A stretch of DNA of 64,000 bases from assembly GCA_947502265.1 (NCBI GenBank), contig CANMZB010000009.1, positions 1-64,000 on the forward strand, given 5' to 3'. Position 1 is the stretch's first letter, and each line of letters starts with the position of its first letter. The notes beneath the pieces are model-generated. The model was not told where the DNA came from, searched no databases, and worked only from the letters and a program-made list of their open reading frames with translations. This document shows, piece by piece, positions 16,690-25,017 of this stretch. The translations under genes and the position numbers were made by a program. This DNA is from an uncultured Sulfitobacter sp. (GTDB lineage Bacteria; Pseudomonadota; Alphaproteobacteria; Rhodobacterales; Rhodobacteraceae).

Positions 16690-17253
16690 ATGCCAAAAAT
16701 CAACGGAAATGAAATCCGTCCGGGAAACGTATTGGAACATAATGGCGGTCTTTGGGCAGCTGTGAAGGTAGATCACGTGAAACCGGGCAAGGGTGGGGCA
16801 TTTGCGCAGGTCGAGATGAAAAACTTGCGCAACGGCTCCAAGCTTAACGAACGCTTCCGGTCTGCGGACAAGGTTGAGCGCGTGCGGCTTGAGCAGAAAG
16901 ATCAGCAATTTCTTTATGAAGATGACGGAATGCTGGTGGTAATGGACACGGACACCTACGATCAGGTGCAACTGGCCTCTGATCTGCTGGGAGAGCGGCG
17001 TCCGTTTTTGCAGGATGGCATGATGATCGTGGTCGAGTATTACGAGGACGAAGCGATCAATGCGTCGCTGCCACAAAAAGTGACGTGCAAAGTGGCCGAG
17101 ACAGAGCCGGTCGTCAAAGGCCAGACTGCGGCGAATTCATTCAAGCCCGCGATTTTGGATAACGGGGTGAAGGTTTCTGTTCCGCCGTTTGTCGGCCCGG
17201 ATGAAGACATCATCGTAAACACCGAAACGATGGAATATGTAGAGCGCGCCTGA
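16690..17253 (+). CDS. efp: Translation elongation factor P
   Basis: A 187-residue protein that relieves ribosome stalling at polyproline stretches. KOW-like domain I holds the loop VKPGKGGAF with Lys at residue 34, the position modified in EF-P of many bacteria. The OB domains follow, ending with [18 protein letters not shown], the C-terminal EF-P signature. Start ATG 16690 is chosen; an in-frame TTG lies two codons upstream. No modification enzyme is encoded in the window. A terminator follows directly. Confidence 0.96.
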   Translation: MPKINGNEIRPGNVLEHNGGLWAAVKVDHVKPGKGGAFAQVEMKNLRNGSKLNERFRSADKVERVRLEQKDQQFLYEDDGMLVVMDTDTYDQVQLASDLLGERRPFLQDGMMIVVEYYEDEAINASLPQKVTCKVAETEPVVKGQTAANSFKPAILDNGVKVSVPPFVGPDEDIIVNTETMEYVERA

Positions 17254-17275
17254 GGCGATTCATACCGAAGTATCT

Positions 17276-17308
17276 GCAAAACGCGGCCCCTTGCGGGCCG
17301 CGTTTTGC
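17276..17308 (+). terminator. Rho-independent terminator between efp and ygfZ
   Basis: GCAAAACGCGGCCC-loop-GGGCCGCGTTTTGC, a 14-bp perfect stem with A and T runs inside it, so it can stop transcription from both convergent genes. Confidence 0.9.
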
Positions 17309-17318
17309 GTTTATATGC

Positions 17319-18062
17319 TCAGTCGATCCTTGTAAGCGTTGCGTCTTGCGCCTGCATCGCGCCGGTCGCGCGGTCAAAACGCAGATAGGCAAGGGCCTCA
17401 TTACCAGAGCGTGTGAGCAGGGTGCCCGCCGGTTTTCCATCGGCGGTGATTTGGGTGCCTGCGTCTGCGTCTCCGGTGATCGACACTTTGGCCAGCCCTT
17501 TACGCAATTCGGTCTTGTGCTTCATCCGGGCGGTCACTTCCTGCCCCACAAAACAGCCCTTGCGGAAATCAACGCCGCCAATCCGCTCGAACCCCATTTC
17601 GAGGATGAAACTGTCGGGCGTCAGATCAACACCGGCCTGCGGTATCATATGGGTGACGCGCAGGGCATCCCAATCTGTGGTGTCATCGGGTTGCGCACTG
17701 TCGCGATATGCACGCCAGCCCAGGGCGGGATGACGCGGATCAGGCAACGCATCTTCGGGCGCGGGGCCAGTGCCACGGTGAAGATGCAATTCAGTCTGTT
17801 CGATCGTGACATCTGCGCGCAGCTTGTACATCGAAAGACGCTGAACCAGCATATCGGCCTGTGCTTCATCTGCATCAAGCAGCACGACATCGCCGTCAGC
17901 CTTTAGGAAGAAATCGGCTATATACTTGCCCTGCGGTGTGAGCAGGGCGGCATAGACCAACCCTTGATCCAGCCGCGCGATGTCGTTGGTGATCAATCCT
18001 TGCAGGAAATCGAAAGTATCAGGCCCCGTGAGGCGCAGGATACGACGGGAAGAGGCGGTCAT
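17319..18062 (-). CDS. ygfZ: Folate-binding YgfZ/IBA57-family protein
   Basis: A 247-residue protein of the GcvT-like fold with the family signature FRKGCFVGQEVTAR (about residue 165). YgfZ proteins act with folate in assembly or repair of iron-sulfur clusters, for example in MiaB. The N-terminus LTGPDTFDFLQGLITNDI and the C-terminal LLTRSGNEALAYLRFDRA also fit. I chose ATG 18062 (MTASSRR); a longer frame upstream lacks similarity. Convergent with efp, divergent from the glycosyltransferase gene (76 bp). Confidence 0.92.
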   Translation of the reverse strand: MTASSRRILRLTGPDTFDFLQGLITNDIARLDQGLVYAALLTPQGKYIADFFLKADGDVVLLDADEAQADMLVQRLSMYKLRADVTIEQTELHLHRGTGPAPEDALPDPRHPALGWRAYRDSAQPDDTTDWDALRVTHMIPQAGVDLTPDSFILEMGFERIGGVDFRKGCFVGQEVTARMKHKTELRKGLAKVSITGDADAGTQITADGKPAGTLLTRSGNEALAYLRFDRATGAMQAQDATLTRID

Positions 18063-18138
18063 CGGACTATCCTTTCGTGCTTGGTGTCTGTATAGCAGGC
18101 ATCGCTTGAGGCAAAAGGGGCAATGCGAAAGGAGCCGG

Positions 18139-18819
18139 ATGCGCGCGCAACTCTCGGTCGTTGTACCGACACTGAACGCCGAAGCGGTCCTTGGGCCGTG
18201 CTTCATGGCGCTGATGGAAGGGCTTGATACCGGTCTGATCCGCGAGGTGATCGTGAGCGACGGCGGCTCGACCGATGCGACCAACGCGCAGGCACAGGCC
18301 TGGGGCGCGCAAGTGCTGCATGGCCCGCCGTCGCGCGGCGGGCAGTTGCGGCGCGGTGTGGCGGCAGCGCAGGGCGAGTGGTTTTTGATCCTCCATGCGG
18401 ACACGGTTTTGAGCGCGGGATGGAGCGGTGTCGTGCAGGCGCATCTGGGCAGCCGCAAGGCCGGTTGGTTCCGGCTGGCGTTCGATCAGCGCGGGATTGC
18501 GCCATCTCTGGTGGCAGGGTGGGCCAATCTGCGCAGCCGGATGGGGCTGCCTTACGGCGATCAAGGGGTGCTGGTGCACCGCGACGTGTACTTTGAGGCG
18601 GGAGGGTATCCCGATGTGCCGCTGATGGAGGACGTGGCGCTGGCGCAGGCGCTGCGCGGGCAGTTGATGCCGCTGGATGCGGTCGCGGTTACATCAGCGG
18701 CCAAATACCGCCAGCAAGGCTGGATGCGCCGTGGCGCGCGCAACCTCTGGACATTGCTGCGCTATTTCTCAGGTGTATCGCCTGCGCGTCTTGCCCATGG
18801 CTATCACCGCCAGCCGTGA
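18139..18819 (+). CDS. TIGR04283-type family 2 glycosyltransferase
   Basis: A 226-residue GT2-fold protein: LSVVVPTLNAEAVL at the N-terminus, EVIVSDGGSTDAT, LILHADTVL (DxD-like metal site) and PYGDQGVLVHRDVY with MEDVAL. The short length and the GPPSRGGQL motif match the rSAM/selenodomain-associated transferase 2 group (TIGR04283). The acceptor is unknown. A GGAG ribosome-binding site sits 4 nt before ATG 18139. Its usual partner (transferase 1) is not next to it. Confidence 0.85.
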   Translation: MRAQLSVVVPTLNAEAVLGPCFMALMEGLDTGLIREVIVSDGGSTDATNAQAQAWGAQVLHGPPSRGGQLRRGVAAAQGEWFLILHADTVLSAGWSGVVQAHLGSRKAGWFRLAFDQRGIAPSLVAGWANLRSRMGLPYGDQGVLVHRDVYFEAGGYPDVPLMEDVALAQALRGQLMPLDAVAVTSAAKYRQQGWMRRGARNLWTLLRYFSGVSPARLAHGYHRQP

Positions 18820-18912
18820 TCCAAAGGACGCGCCTGCGCGCGACACGATTCTTGGTGCGCGGGTTGGGTGTTCTCGCAGGACTTGACGTGGTTTCTTTGT
18901 CGTGAGGCAGGG

Positions 18913-18945
18913 GGATTTGCGTATTTTTAGCACAAAAAAGCAGAC
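18913..18945 (+). repeat. Dispersed intergenic repeat, copy 1
   Basis: GGATTTGCGTATTTTTAGCA followed by CAAAAAAGCAGAC. It differs by one base from the copy at 41181-41213. It lies between convergent genes. Confidence 0.85.
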
Positions 18946-18955
18946 ATCCCGTATC

Positions 18956-20812
18956 CTATCCAAAGAGCCGCTGAGCGATGCGTTGCAGGATGCTTGGCTG
19001 TTGTGTCTCGTCCTGAGTGTTGGTTCCGGCTGCCGCACCGTTTGCGAGGCGTTCAGAGACTGTTTTGCCGTCCTTGAACTGGAGGCGGTAGAGATCGGCG
19101 TAGATGCCGCCGCGCGCCAGAAGCGCTTCGTGGGTGCCTTGATCCACAACGCGGCCACGGTCCATTACGATGATCTTGTCCGCGCCGCGAATGGTGCTGA
19201 GACGGTGGGCGATGACGAGTGTTGTGCGTCCTTCTGACAAGCGGTCGAGTGCATCTTGCACGACCTGTTCGGATTGCGCATCGAGTGCGCTTGTGGCTTC
19301 GTCCAGCAGCAGTACGGGCGTGTTGCGCAACAGGGCGCGGGCGATCACGACGCGTTGGCGTTGACCGCCCGACAGGGCAGAGCCACGCGGGCCGACGCGG
19401 GTGTCGAGCCCGTGTTCAAGTTGTGGCAGGAAGTCAGACACAAAGGCGGCATCGAGCACAGTTTGCAACGCTGTGTCAGTCACATCGGTACGGCCAAGCA
19501 CGATGTTTTCGCGCAGGGTTTCATCAAACAGCAGCGCTTCTTGGGAAACGACCGAAAACAGCATCCGCAGATCAGGTATAGCCATTGCCGTTGTGGCCAC
19601 GCCGCCGATCCGCACGGTGCCCCCGTTTGGATCCAGTAGACGGGTCAGCAGGTTGAAGATGGTGGATTTCCCTGCGCCAGAGGCCCCGACCAATGCCGTG
19701 GTCTCGCCCGCTTTGGCAATAAGCGACACGCCATGCAGGACCTTAGATTCCCCGAAGGACAGCGTGACATTGTCGAGTTCGATGTCGGGGCTTTGGGTCG
19801 GGGCGGGGTGTGGGTCATCGGGCGAGGAGAGATTGAGCGGGGCGTCCATCAGCTCTTTGATCCGTTCGAGGGCTGCGGCGGCGATCTGCCACTGGCCACT
19901 GATCGCGCCGAGGCGGCGCAGCGGATTGAAAGTAAAACCCATTGCGGTGAAGAAGGTCATGAATTCGCCGATGGTTTTATCACCGGAGATAATCTCGGAG
20001 CCGCCATACAGAATGACGGCCATGAAACCGATGCCGGAAATGATGTCGATCATCGCGGGAATGGCGGACCCGCCAAAGGCGGCGCGCACTTCGGTGGAGA
20101 CGAAGGATTTCGTGATATCGCGGTATTGGCGGGCCTGATAGGCCTCAAGTGCGTTCAGTTTGATCTGGACGATGCCGTGGAACACTTCGTCAAGGCGGGT
20201 GGAAAGGGTGGCACCGAGATCGCGCGCCTCGCGGGCGCGACCGCGCACGAAACGTTGTGCAAAGGCGGCGGGCAAGACCATCAGCGGAATGCCGATGCAG
20301 GCCAGCAGCGCCCACACCGGGTCAATCGAAATCGCCACGCCTAAAAGCACCAGAAGTCCAATGAAATCACGCCCTGCGCCGGTGATGACGGCGCGCCATA
20401 CATCGCCCACGGCGTTCACATCCGATTGCACCCGCTGCACCAGAAATCCCGGCGGATGGGTTTGGTGGAAGGCGCCGTCCTGCTGCATCATCCGGTCCAG
20501 CAGATCAATGCGCATGTCTGCGGCCGAGCGTTGCGAGATCCGAGTGAGCAGAACTTTTGACGCGACGCTTGTGAACGCGCGCAGCACGAAGATGCCCAGC
20601 AGCACAAATCCCACCACCAGCAGCATGGAGGAGTCACCCGCCACAAAGACGCGGTCGAACATCGGCTCCATCAGCTTGGCCATAGCCCCCAGAGTGGAGC
20701 CTTCGAGAATCATGCAAAGCACGGCCAGTGCCAGTTTGCCCATGTGGTTGCGCAGGTAGTCCTTCCAGAGCCAGCGCATCAGCTGTCCTGAAGTATAGCT
20801 CTGTGCGCTCAT
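18956..20812 (-). CDS. ABC exporter, fused permease and ATPase (MsbA-like)
   Basis: A 618-residue half transporter that would act as a homodimer in the inner membrane. The transmembrane domain (about 1-330) has six predicted helices, such as LALAVLCMILEGSTLGAMA and MLLVVGFVLLGIFVLRAFTS. The nucleotide-binding domain has Walker A GASGAGKS (about 377), signature ALSGGQRQR (about 480), Walker B VLLLDEATSALD and the H-loop AHRLS. This type exports lipids or amphiphilic drugs; the substrate is not determinable. ATG 20812 (MSAQSYTSG) is chosen over an upstream ATG whose extension is low-complexity. It transcribes away from the aminotransferase gene. Confidence 0.92.
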   Translation of the reverse strand: MSAQSYTSGQLMRWLWKDYLRNHMGKLALAVLCMILEGSTLGAMAKLMEPMFDRVFVAGDSSMLLVVGFVLLGIFVLRAFTSVASKVLLTRISQRSAADMRIDLLDRMMQQDGAFHQTHPPGFLVQRVQSDVNAVGDVWRAVITGAGRDFIGLLVLLGVAISIDPVWALLACIGIPLMVLPAAFAQRFVRGRAREARDLGATLSTRLDEVFHGIVQIKLNALEAYQARQYRDITKSFVSTEVRAAFGGSAIPAMIDIISGIGFMAVILYGGSEIISGDKTIGEFMTFFTAMGFTFNPLRRLGAISGQWQIAAAALERIKELMDAPLNLSSPDDPHPAPTQSPDIELDNVTLSFGESKVLHGVSLIAKAGETTALVGASGAGKSTIFNLLTRLLDPNGGTVRIGGVATTAMAIPDLRMLFSVVSQEALLFDETLRENIVLGRTDVTDTALQTVLDAAFVSDFLPQLEHGLDTRVGPRGSALSGGQRQRVVIARALLRNTPVLLLDEATSALDAQSEQVVQDALDRLSEGRTTLVIAHRLSTIRGADKIIVMDRGRVVDQGTHEALLARGGIYADLYRLQFKDGKTVSERLANGAAAGTNTQDETQQPSILQRIAQRLFG

Positions 20813-20969
20813 AATTCGGGCTTTCCTGCTCGGTCCGGAGGGTTCGCGTGATCCTAATGGTCCTGACAGGCAGGAGCAAGCGCGCGGCGCGATTGACGCG
20901 GATGCACGAGCGGCTATGGTCGCGCACAATACGGCGCTGCAACCGCTTGGCTAAAAAGGGAAATCACAT

Positions 20970-22178
20970 ATGACACACAAGCCGAACCTGTCGCACGGAC
21001 GTGGATACCTCGCGATTCCGGGGCCATCTGTCGTGCCGGAGGCGGTTTTGCAGGCCATGCACCGGCCCGCACCGAATATCTATGCGGGCGAGTTGGTGGA
21101 TATGATGCCGGGCCTCATTGCGGATCTCAAGCGTGTTGCGCGCACCGCGCATCAGGCGGCAATCTATATCGGCAACGGTCACGCCGCATGGGAAGCCGCG
21201 CTGTGCAATGTCGTAGCGCCGGGCGAGCGGGTGTTGGTGCCGGCAACCGGTCGCTTCGGCCTTGGCTGGGCGGATATGGCCACAGGGATCGGTGCGGACG
21301 TCGATATTATAGATTTCGGAAAATCCACGCCTTTCGATCCCGCGCGTGTGGCTGAAGTCTTGGCCGCCGACAAGGATCACCGGATCAAGGCGGTGCTGGC
21401 GGTGCATGTGGATACCTCAAGTTCCGTGCTGAATGATGTGGCAGCCCTCCGCGAGGTGCTGGACGCCGAAGGACATCCGGCGCTGTTGATGGCGGATTGC
21501 ATCGCCTCGCTGGGCTGTGACCGGTTCGAGATGGACGCATGGGGCGTCGATGTGATGGTGACGGGATGCCAAAAAGGGCTGATGGTGCCGCCCGGCTGTT
21601 CGTTCGTATTCTTCAACGCGCGCGCACAGGCCGTGCGCGCCGCCATGCCGAGGGTGAGCCGCTATTGGGATTGGGTGCCGCGCAGCGAGGGAACCGTGTT
21701 TTCCCAACATTTCGCAGGGACCGCGCCGACGCATCATTTGTACGGCTTGCGCACGGCGTTGGACATGATCCACGGGGAGGGGATCGAAAATGTCTGGGCG
21801 CGCCACGGGGTTCTGGCCCGTGCGATCTGGGCCGCGTGTGATGCGTGGAGCGCGGGCGGGGAGCTGCGGCTCAACATCGCGAATCCGGAAAATCGCAGCA
21901 CGGCCGTGACGTCGTTGCGTCTGGGCGAAGGCGACGGCACACGTCTGCGCAATTGGGTGGAAGAGCATCTGGGCCTGACGCTGGGCATCGGCCTTGGCAT
22001 GACAGACCCTGCTGATCCGAAGCGTGACGCGTATTTCCGGTTGGGCCATATGGGCCACATCAGCGGGCAAATGATCATGGGCATGTTGGGGGGCATGGAA
22101 GCCGGAATGGGCGCGTTGGATATTGCACGCGGGCGCGGCGCATTGGACGCGGCAGCGGAAGTCATTAGCGGCGCTTAA
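20970..22178 (+). CDS. Class V aminotransferase (serine/alanine-glyoxylate type)
   Basis: A 402-residue PLP enzyme. GRGYLAIPGPSVVPEAVLQA at the N-terminus, YIGNGHAAWEAAL (cofactor phosphate loop), LLMADCIASLG and the Schiff-base Lys in TGCQKGLMVPPG (about residue 202) identify the alanine/serine-glyoxylate aminotransferase group, related to SgaA and PucG. The likely reaction is transamination of glyoxylate with serine or another amino donor; the substrate is inferred only. AAAGGGA precedes ATG 20970. Confidence 0.88.
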   Translation: MTHKPNLSHGRGYLAIPGPSVVPEAVLQAMHRPAPNIYAGELVDMMPGLIADLKRVARTAHQAAIYIGNGHAAWEAALCNVVAPGERVLVPATGRFGLGWADMATGIGADVDIIDFGKSTPFDPARVAEVLAADKDHRIKAVLAVHVDTSSSVLNDVAALREVLDAEGHPALLMADCIASLGCDRFEMDAWGVDVMVTGCQKGLMVPPGCSFVFFNARAQAVRAAMPRVSRYWDWVPRSEGTVFSQHFAGTAPTHHLYGLRTALDMIHGEGIENVWARHGVLARAIWAACDAWSAGGELRLNIANPENRSTAVTSLRLGEGDGTRLRNWVEEHLGLTLGIGLGMTDPADPKRDAYFRLGHMGHISGQMIMGMLGGMEAGMGALDIARGRGALDAAAEVISGA

Positions 22179-22354
22179 CTTGCGCGGCGATGCGCGACAT
22201 AGCTTATCAGGTGGTTGATGCACCATCCCGTGCCTGCCACCGCAATTATGCCCCAGATGGCCCAGATCGCGAAAAATATCCATGCGATGTTCACGCCGAA
22301 CATCACGATGCAAGCGGTTGTGAAATCGGGTGCGCTGCCCTTCGTGCCGTTCAT
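22175..22354 (-). CDS. Small membrane protein
   Basis: A 59-residue protein from ATG 22354, which has a GGGGAGGA ribosome-binding site 9 nt upstream; the next ATG upstream (22378) overlaps that site. One long or two short hydrophobic helices (CIVMFGVNIAWIFFAIWAIW and IIAVAGTGWCINHLI). No recognised family. Its end overlaps the end of the convergent aminotransferase gene by 4 bp. It lies downstream of hisC on the same strand. Confidence 0.6.
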   Translation of the reverse strand: MNGTKGSAPDFTTACIVMFGVNIAWIFFAIWAIWGIIAVAGTGWCINHLISYVAHRRAS

Positions 22355-22414
22355 CTGCGTTGATCCTCCCCCCTTCATCTTCTGTGTCCAAAGATAATAC
22401 GAGAATTCCCTGCG

Positions 22415-23518
22415 TCAGCCTTTTTCCGCATCCCGAAGGGCCAAAGGCAGTGCCGCAGCGAAAGCGTCAAGCATGGCGTCGGTGCCGCAGCTGATGCGGA
22501 TGCAGCGGTTTTGCGGTGCAACAAACGGCATCCGCACAAAGATACCGCGCGCGATCAACCCGTCAAGCACAGCCTTGGCATAGGCGGCATCGCGCCCGCA
22601 ATCAAGGCTGACGAAATTGGCCGCCGAGGGCAGGGGCGTGAGGTCGTTGTCCTGCGCGATCCGGGTGATGCGCGCGCGGGAGGCAGCAATTTGGGATTGG
22701 ACCTTGTTCAGATAGGGTTGATCATTCAGCGCGGCCAAAGCACCCGCCTGCGCGGCGCGGTTCATGCCGAAATGGTTGCGCACCTTGTGGAACGCCTCGA
22801 TTAGGTCGGGATGGCCAAGCGCGTAACCCACCCGCGCCCCTGCCAGCCCGTAAGCCTTGGAAAAGGTGCGCAGCCGGATCACGCGCGGATCGTCTAGCGG
22901 CAGGGGCAGGGCCGTGCCTTCGGGCGCGCATTCGATATAGGCCTCATCAAGGACCAGGAGGGTGTTTGCCGGTAGCGCATCCATCGCGCGCGCGATATCC
23001 TCGCCCGGATGATGGCTTCCCATGGGGTTGTCGGGATTGGCGAGATACACAAGCTTGGCATCCACATCGCGCGCTTTGGAGAAAAGGCTTGCGGGATCCT
23101 CGTGGTCACCGTTGTAGGGCACTGTATGCAGTGTCCCGCCGAAGCCCGCGACATGGTAGTTGAACGTCGGGTAGGCGCCTGCGGAGGTCACGACGGTATC
23201 GCCACAGGTTACAAACAGCCGCACGAGATAGCTTAAAAGGCCGTCGATTCCTTCTCCGACCATGATATGCGCGGGCGTTGTGGCGTGATGGGCCGCGAGG
23301 GCCCTGCGCAGATCGTGGCTTTCGGGGTCACCGTACATCCATTGTGGAGTTTCGGCCATCGCCGTGATGGCGCGCGGCGAGGGGCCAAAGACGTTCTCGT
23401 TCGCGCCAAGCCGTGCATCGAAAGCGGCACCGCGCGCGCGTTCCTGTGTCTCCGGCCCGACAAATGGAACGGTTGCGGGTAGCGATCGGGCGAGCGGGGT
23501 GAGGCGTGCATGTGTCAT
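22415..23518 (-). CDS. hisC: Histidinol-phosphate aminotransferase-like (class I/II)
   Basis: A 367-residue PLP enzyme. Family motifs: LGANENVFGPSPRA near residue 38, YGDPESHDLRRALA, VYLANPDNPMGS, LLVLDEAYIEC and the Schiff-base Lys in RTFSKAYGLAGARVGYA (about 219), ending with the substrate Arg in RCIRISCGT. This is the HisC pattern, which transaminates imidazole acetol phosphate and often also aromatic amino acids. Because such isolated copies are frequently broad-specificity, the histidine role is probable, not certain. ATG 23518 (MTHARLTPL) chosen. Confidence 0.82.
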   Translation of the reverse strand: MTHARLTPLARSLPATVPFVGPETQERARGAAFDARLGANENVFGPSPRAITAMAETPQWMYGDPESHDLRRALAAHHATTPAHIMVGEGIDGLLSYLVRLFVTCGDTVVTSAGAYPTFNYHVAGFGGTLHTVPYNGDHEDPASLFSKARDVDAKLVYLANPDNPMGSHHPGEDIARAMDALPANTLLVLDEAYIECAPEGTALPLPLDDPRVIRLRTFSKAYGLAGARVGYALGHPDLIEAFHKVRNHFGMNRAAQAGALAALNDQPYLNKVQSQIAASRARITRIAQDNDLTPLPSAANFVSLDCGRDAAYAKAVLDGLIARGIFVRMPFVAPQNRCIRISCGTDAMLDAFAAALPLALRDAEKG

Positions 23519-23673
23519 GTGTGCTGTTATGACAGGCGCGCGGGCGAGGGCAAGACGTGTCAACGCGCAAGACATGCAACAGCTACGGTGAAACAGGCGG
23601 TGCCGTCACGTTCTTCTGGCCAGCGCTTTGCGGATGGTGTGAACTGCGCGATATGCAAACCGGAGGAATGCCC

Positions 23674-24462
23674 ATGTCCCGCGTCACAATCACCTATGAA
23701 AACCACATTGCCCATGTCCGCCTGACCCGCGCTGAAAAGATGAACGCTGTCGATCAGGAAATGATCGACGCGGTCATTGCCGCAGGTAACGAAGTCGCGG
23801 CGTCAGATGCGCGCGCGGTGATCGTTTCGGGAGAGGGAAAGGCATTTTGCGCAGGTATAGACATCAGCGGACTGTCCGGCATGATCAGCAAAGATCCTGC
23901 CGAATTGTTGATGCCGCGTACCCACGGCGATGGGACCACGAACCAATGGCAGGAATTTGCGATGGTCTGGTCGCGGATGGACATCCCCGTGATCGCGGCC
24001 GTGCATGGCGTCTGTTACGGTGCGGGCATCCAGCTGGCGTTGGGCGCGGACATCCGCATTGCCGCGCCGGACGCCAAATTCGCGGTGATGGAGATGAAAT
24101 GGGGCATCGTGCCGGATATGGGCGGGATGGTCTTGCTGCCGAAACTTGTACGCTCGGATGTGCTGCGCCGGATGACCTATACGGCAGAGCCGATCGGGGC
24201 CGACCAGGCCGAGCGCTGGGGGCTGGTGACGGAACTGGCCGACGATCCGCTGGCCGCCGCGCAAGCCCTGGCCGAGACGATTGCGGGCAAAAGCCCGACT
24301 GCCATTCGCGCGGCCAAGCGGCTGATCGGTGTGGCCGAAACGGCGGATGCCACAACCGTTCTGGACGCGGAATCGCGCGAGCAGGTCGACCTGTTGGGGA
24401 AGCCGCATCAGATGGAAGTGGTCGCGGCGGCGATGGCAAAGCGGGCGGCTGTGTTCAAGTAG
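23674..24462 (+). CDS. Enoyl-CoA hydratase/isomerase (crotonase) family protein
   Basis: A 262-residue crotonase-fold protein. The oxyanion-hole segments are GEGKAFCAGIDIS (about residue 60) and VHGVCYGAGIQLALGADIR (about 110), followed by MEMKWGIVPDMGG. The usual first Glu of the hydratase catalytic pair appears replaced (GAGIQ region), while the Asp-containing PDMGG segment is like isomerase or dehalogenase members, so the exact reaction on the acyl-CoA is open. A GGAGG site 8 nt before ATG 23674 sets the start; two earlier ATGs in frame overlap it. Confidence 0.85.
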   Translation: MSRVTITYENHIAHVRLTRAEKMNAVDQEMIDAVIAAGNEVAASDARAVIVSGEGKAFCAGIDISGLSGMISKDPAELLMPRTHGDGTTNQWQEFAMVWSRMDIPVIAAVHGVCYGAGIQLALGADIRIAAPDAKFAVMEMKWGIVPDMGGMVLLPKLVRSDVLRRMTYTAEPIGADQAERWGLVTELADDPLAAAQALAETIAGKSPTAIRAAKRLIGVAETADATTVLDAESREQVDLLGKPHQMEVVAAAMAKRAAVFK

Positions 24463-24501
24463 GTGTTTCGCACGCGGGCGCTTGTCCTGTATTGTGAGCG
24501 C

Positions 24502-24528
24502 GGATTGAGTTTAAAGGCCAAATGAAGC
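24502..24528 (+). repeat. Dispersed intergenic repeat, variant copy
   Basis: GGATTGAGTTTAAAGGCCAA then ATGAAGC. Nearly identical to the copy at 34477-34504 and a shorter relative of the GGATTTGCGTATTTT copies. It follows the crotonase gene. Confidence 0.75.
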
Positions 24529-24678
24529 CCGGGGGTGCGCGCTTAATAAAACGTGCGCTCCTGGCGCGGGCAATTCTAGAGCGCCCCGCCTTAAACTGTG
24601 ACGCACCGATACCCTGCCACACCTTCGGCGCTCTCGCGGCATTGACGAAGAGATGCCTCAGGTTACAGGCGGGACGCT

Positions 24679-25008
24679 TTAGCGCAGGAATTTGCGGCGG
24701 GCTTCGACGGCGATGTTGTAGCGTAGCTCGAGGGTGCTGACTTTCTTCATCTGCACGGCGCGGTCCTTGGCGGTGGTCAGGTTGGCGTAGAGGTTTCTGG
24801 CAGCATCAGGTTCTTTCTTGAGGGTGAATTTTTCGGGGATCACGCCCGCCTCCGCCATGATGCGCATGCCAGTGGACATTGCGGCTTCTTCGCCGGTCTC
24901 GATACGCTTGGGCGCAAGCGGTTTTCCCTCGCCTTTCAAGCCGGTCAGACCGCCAGAGGCACGCGCCTTGGCGATCTGTTTTTCGATGAGCCGAGCAAAG
25001 CTGCGCAT
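24679..25008 (-). CDS. DUF1992-type protein (DnaJ-C28-like domain)
   Basis: A 109-residue protein. The N-terminal part LIEKQIAKARASGGLTGLKGEGKPL and the following MRIMAEAGVIPEKFTLKKE match the DUF1992 pattern (short helix, G-x-GKPL, then the AGVxPxxxxLxKE segment). Function unknown; the family is related to DNAJC28 of eukaryotes. It starts 9 bp after valS ends on the same strand, so it is co-transcribed with valS. Confidence 0.75.
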   Translation of the reverse strand: MRSFARLIEKQIAKARASGGLTGLKGEGKPLAPKRIETGEEAAMSTGMRIMAEAGVIPEKFTLKKEPDAARNLYANLTTAKDRAVQMKKVSTLELRYNIAVEARRKFLR

Positions 25009-25017
25009 AAGCAGAGC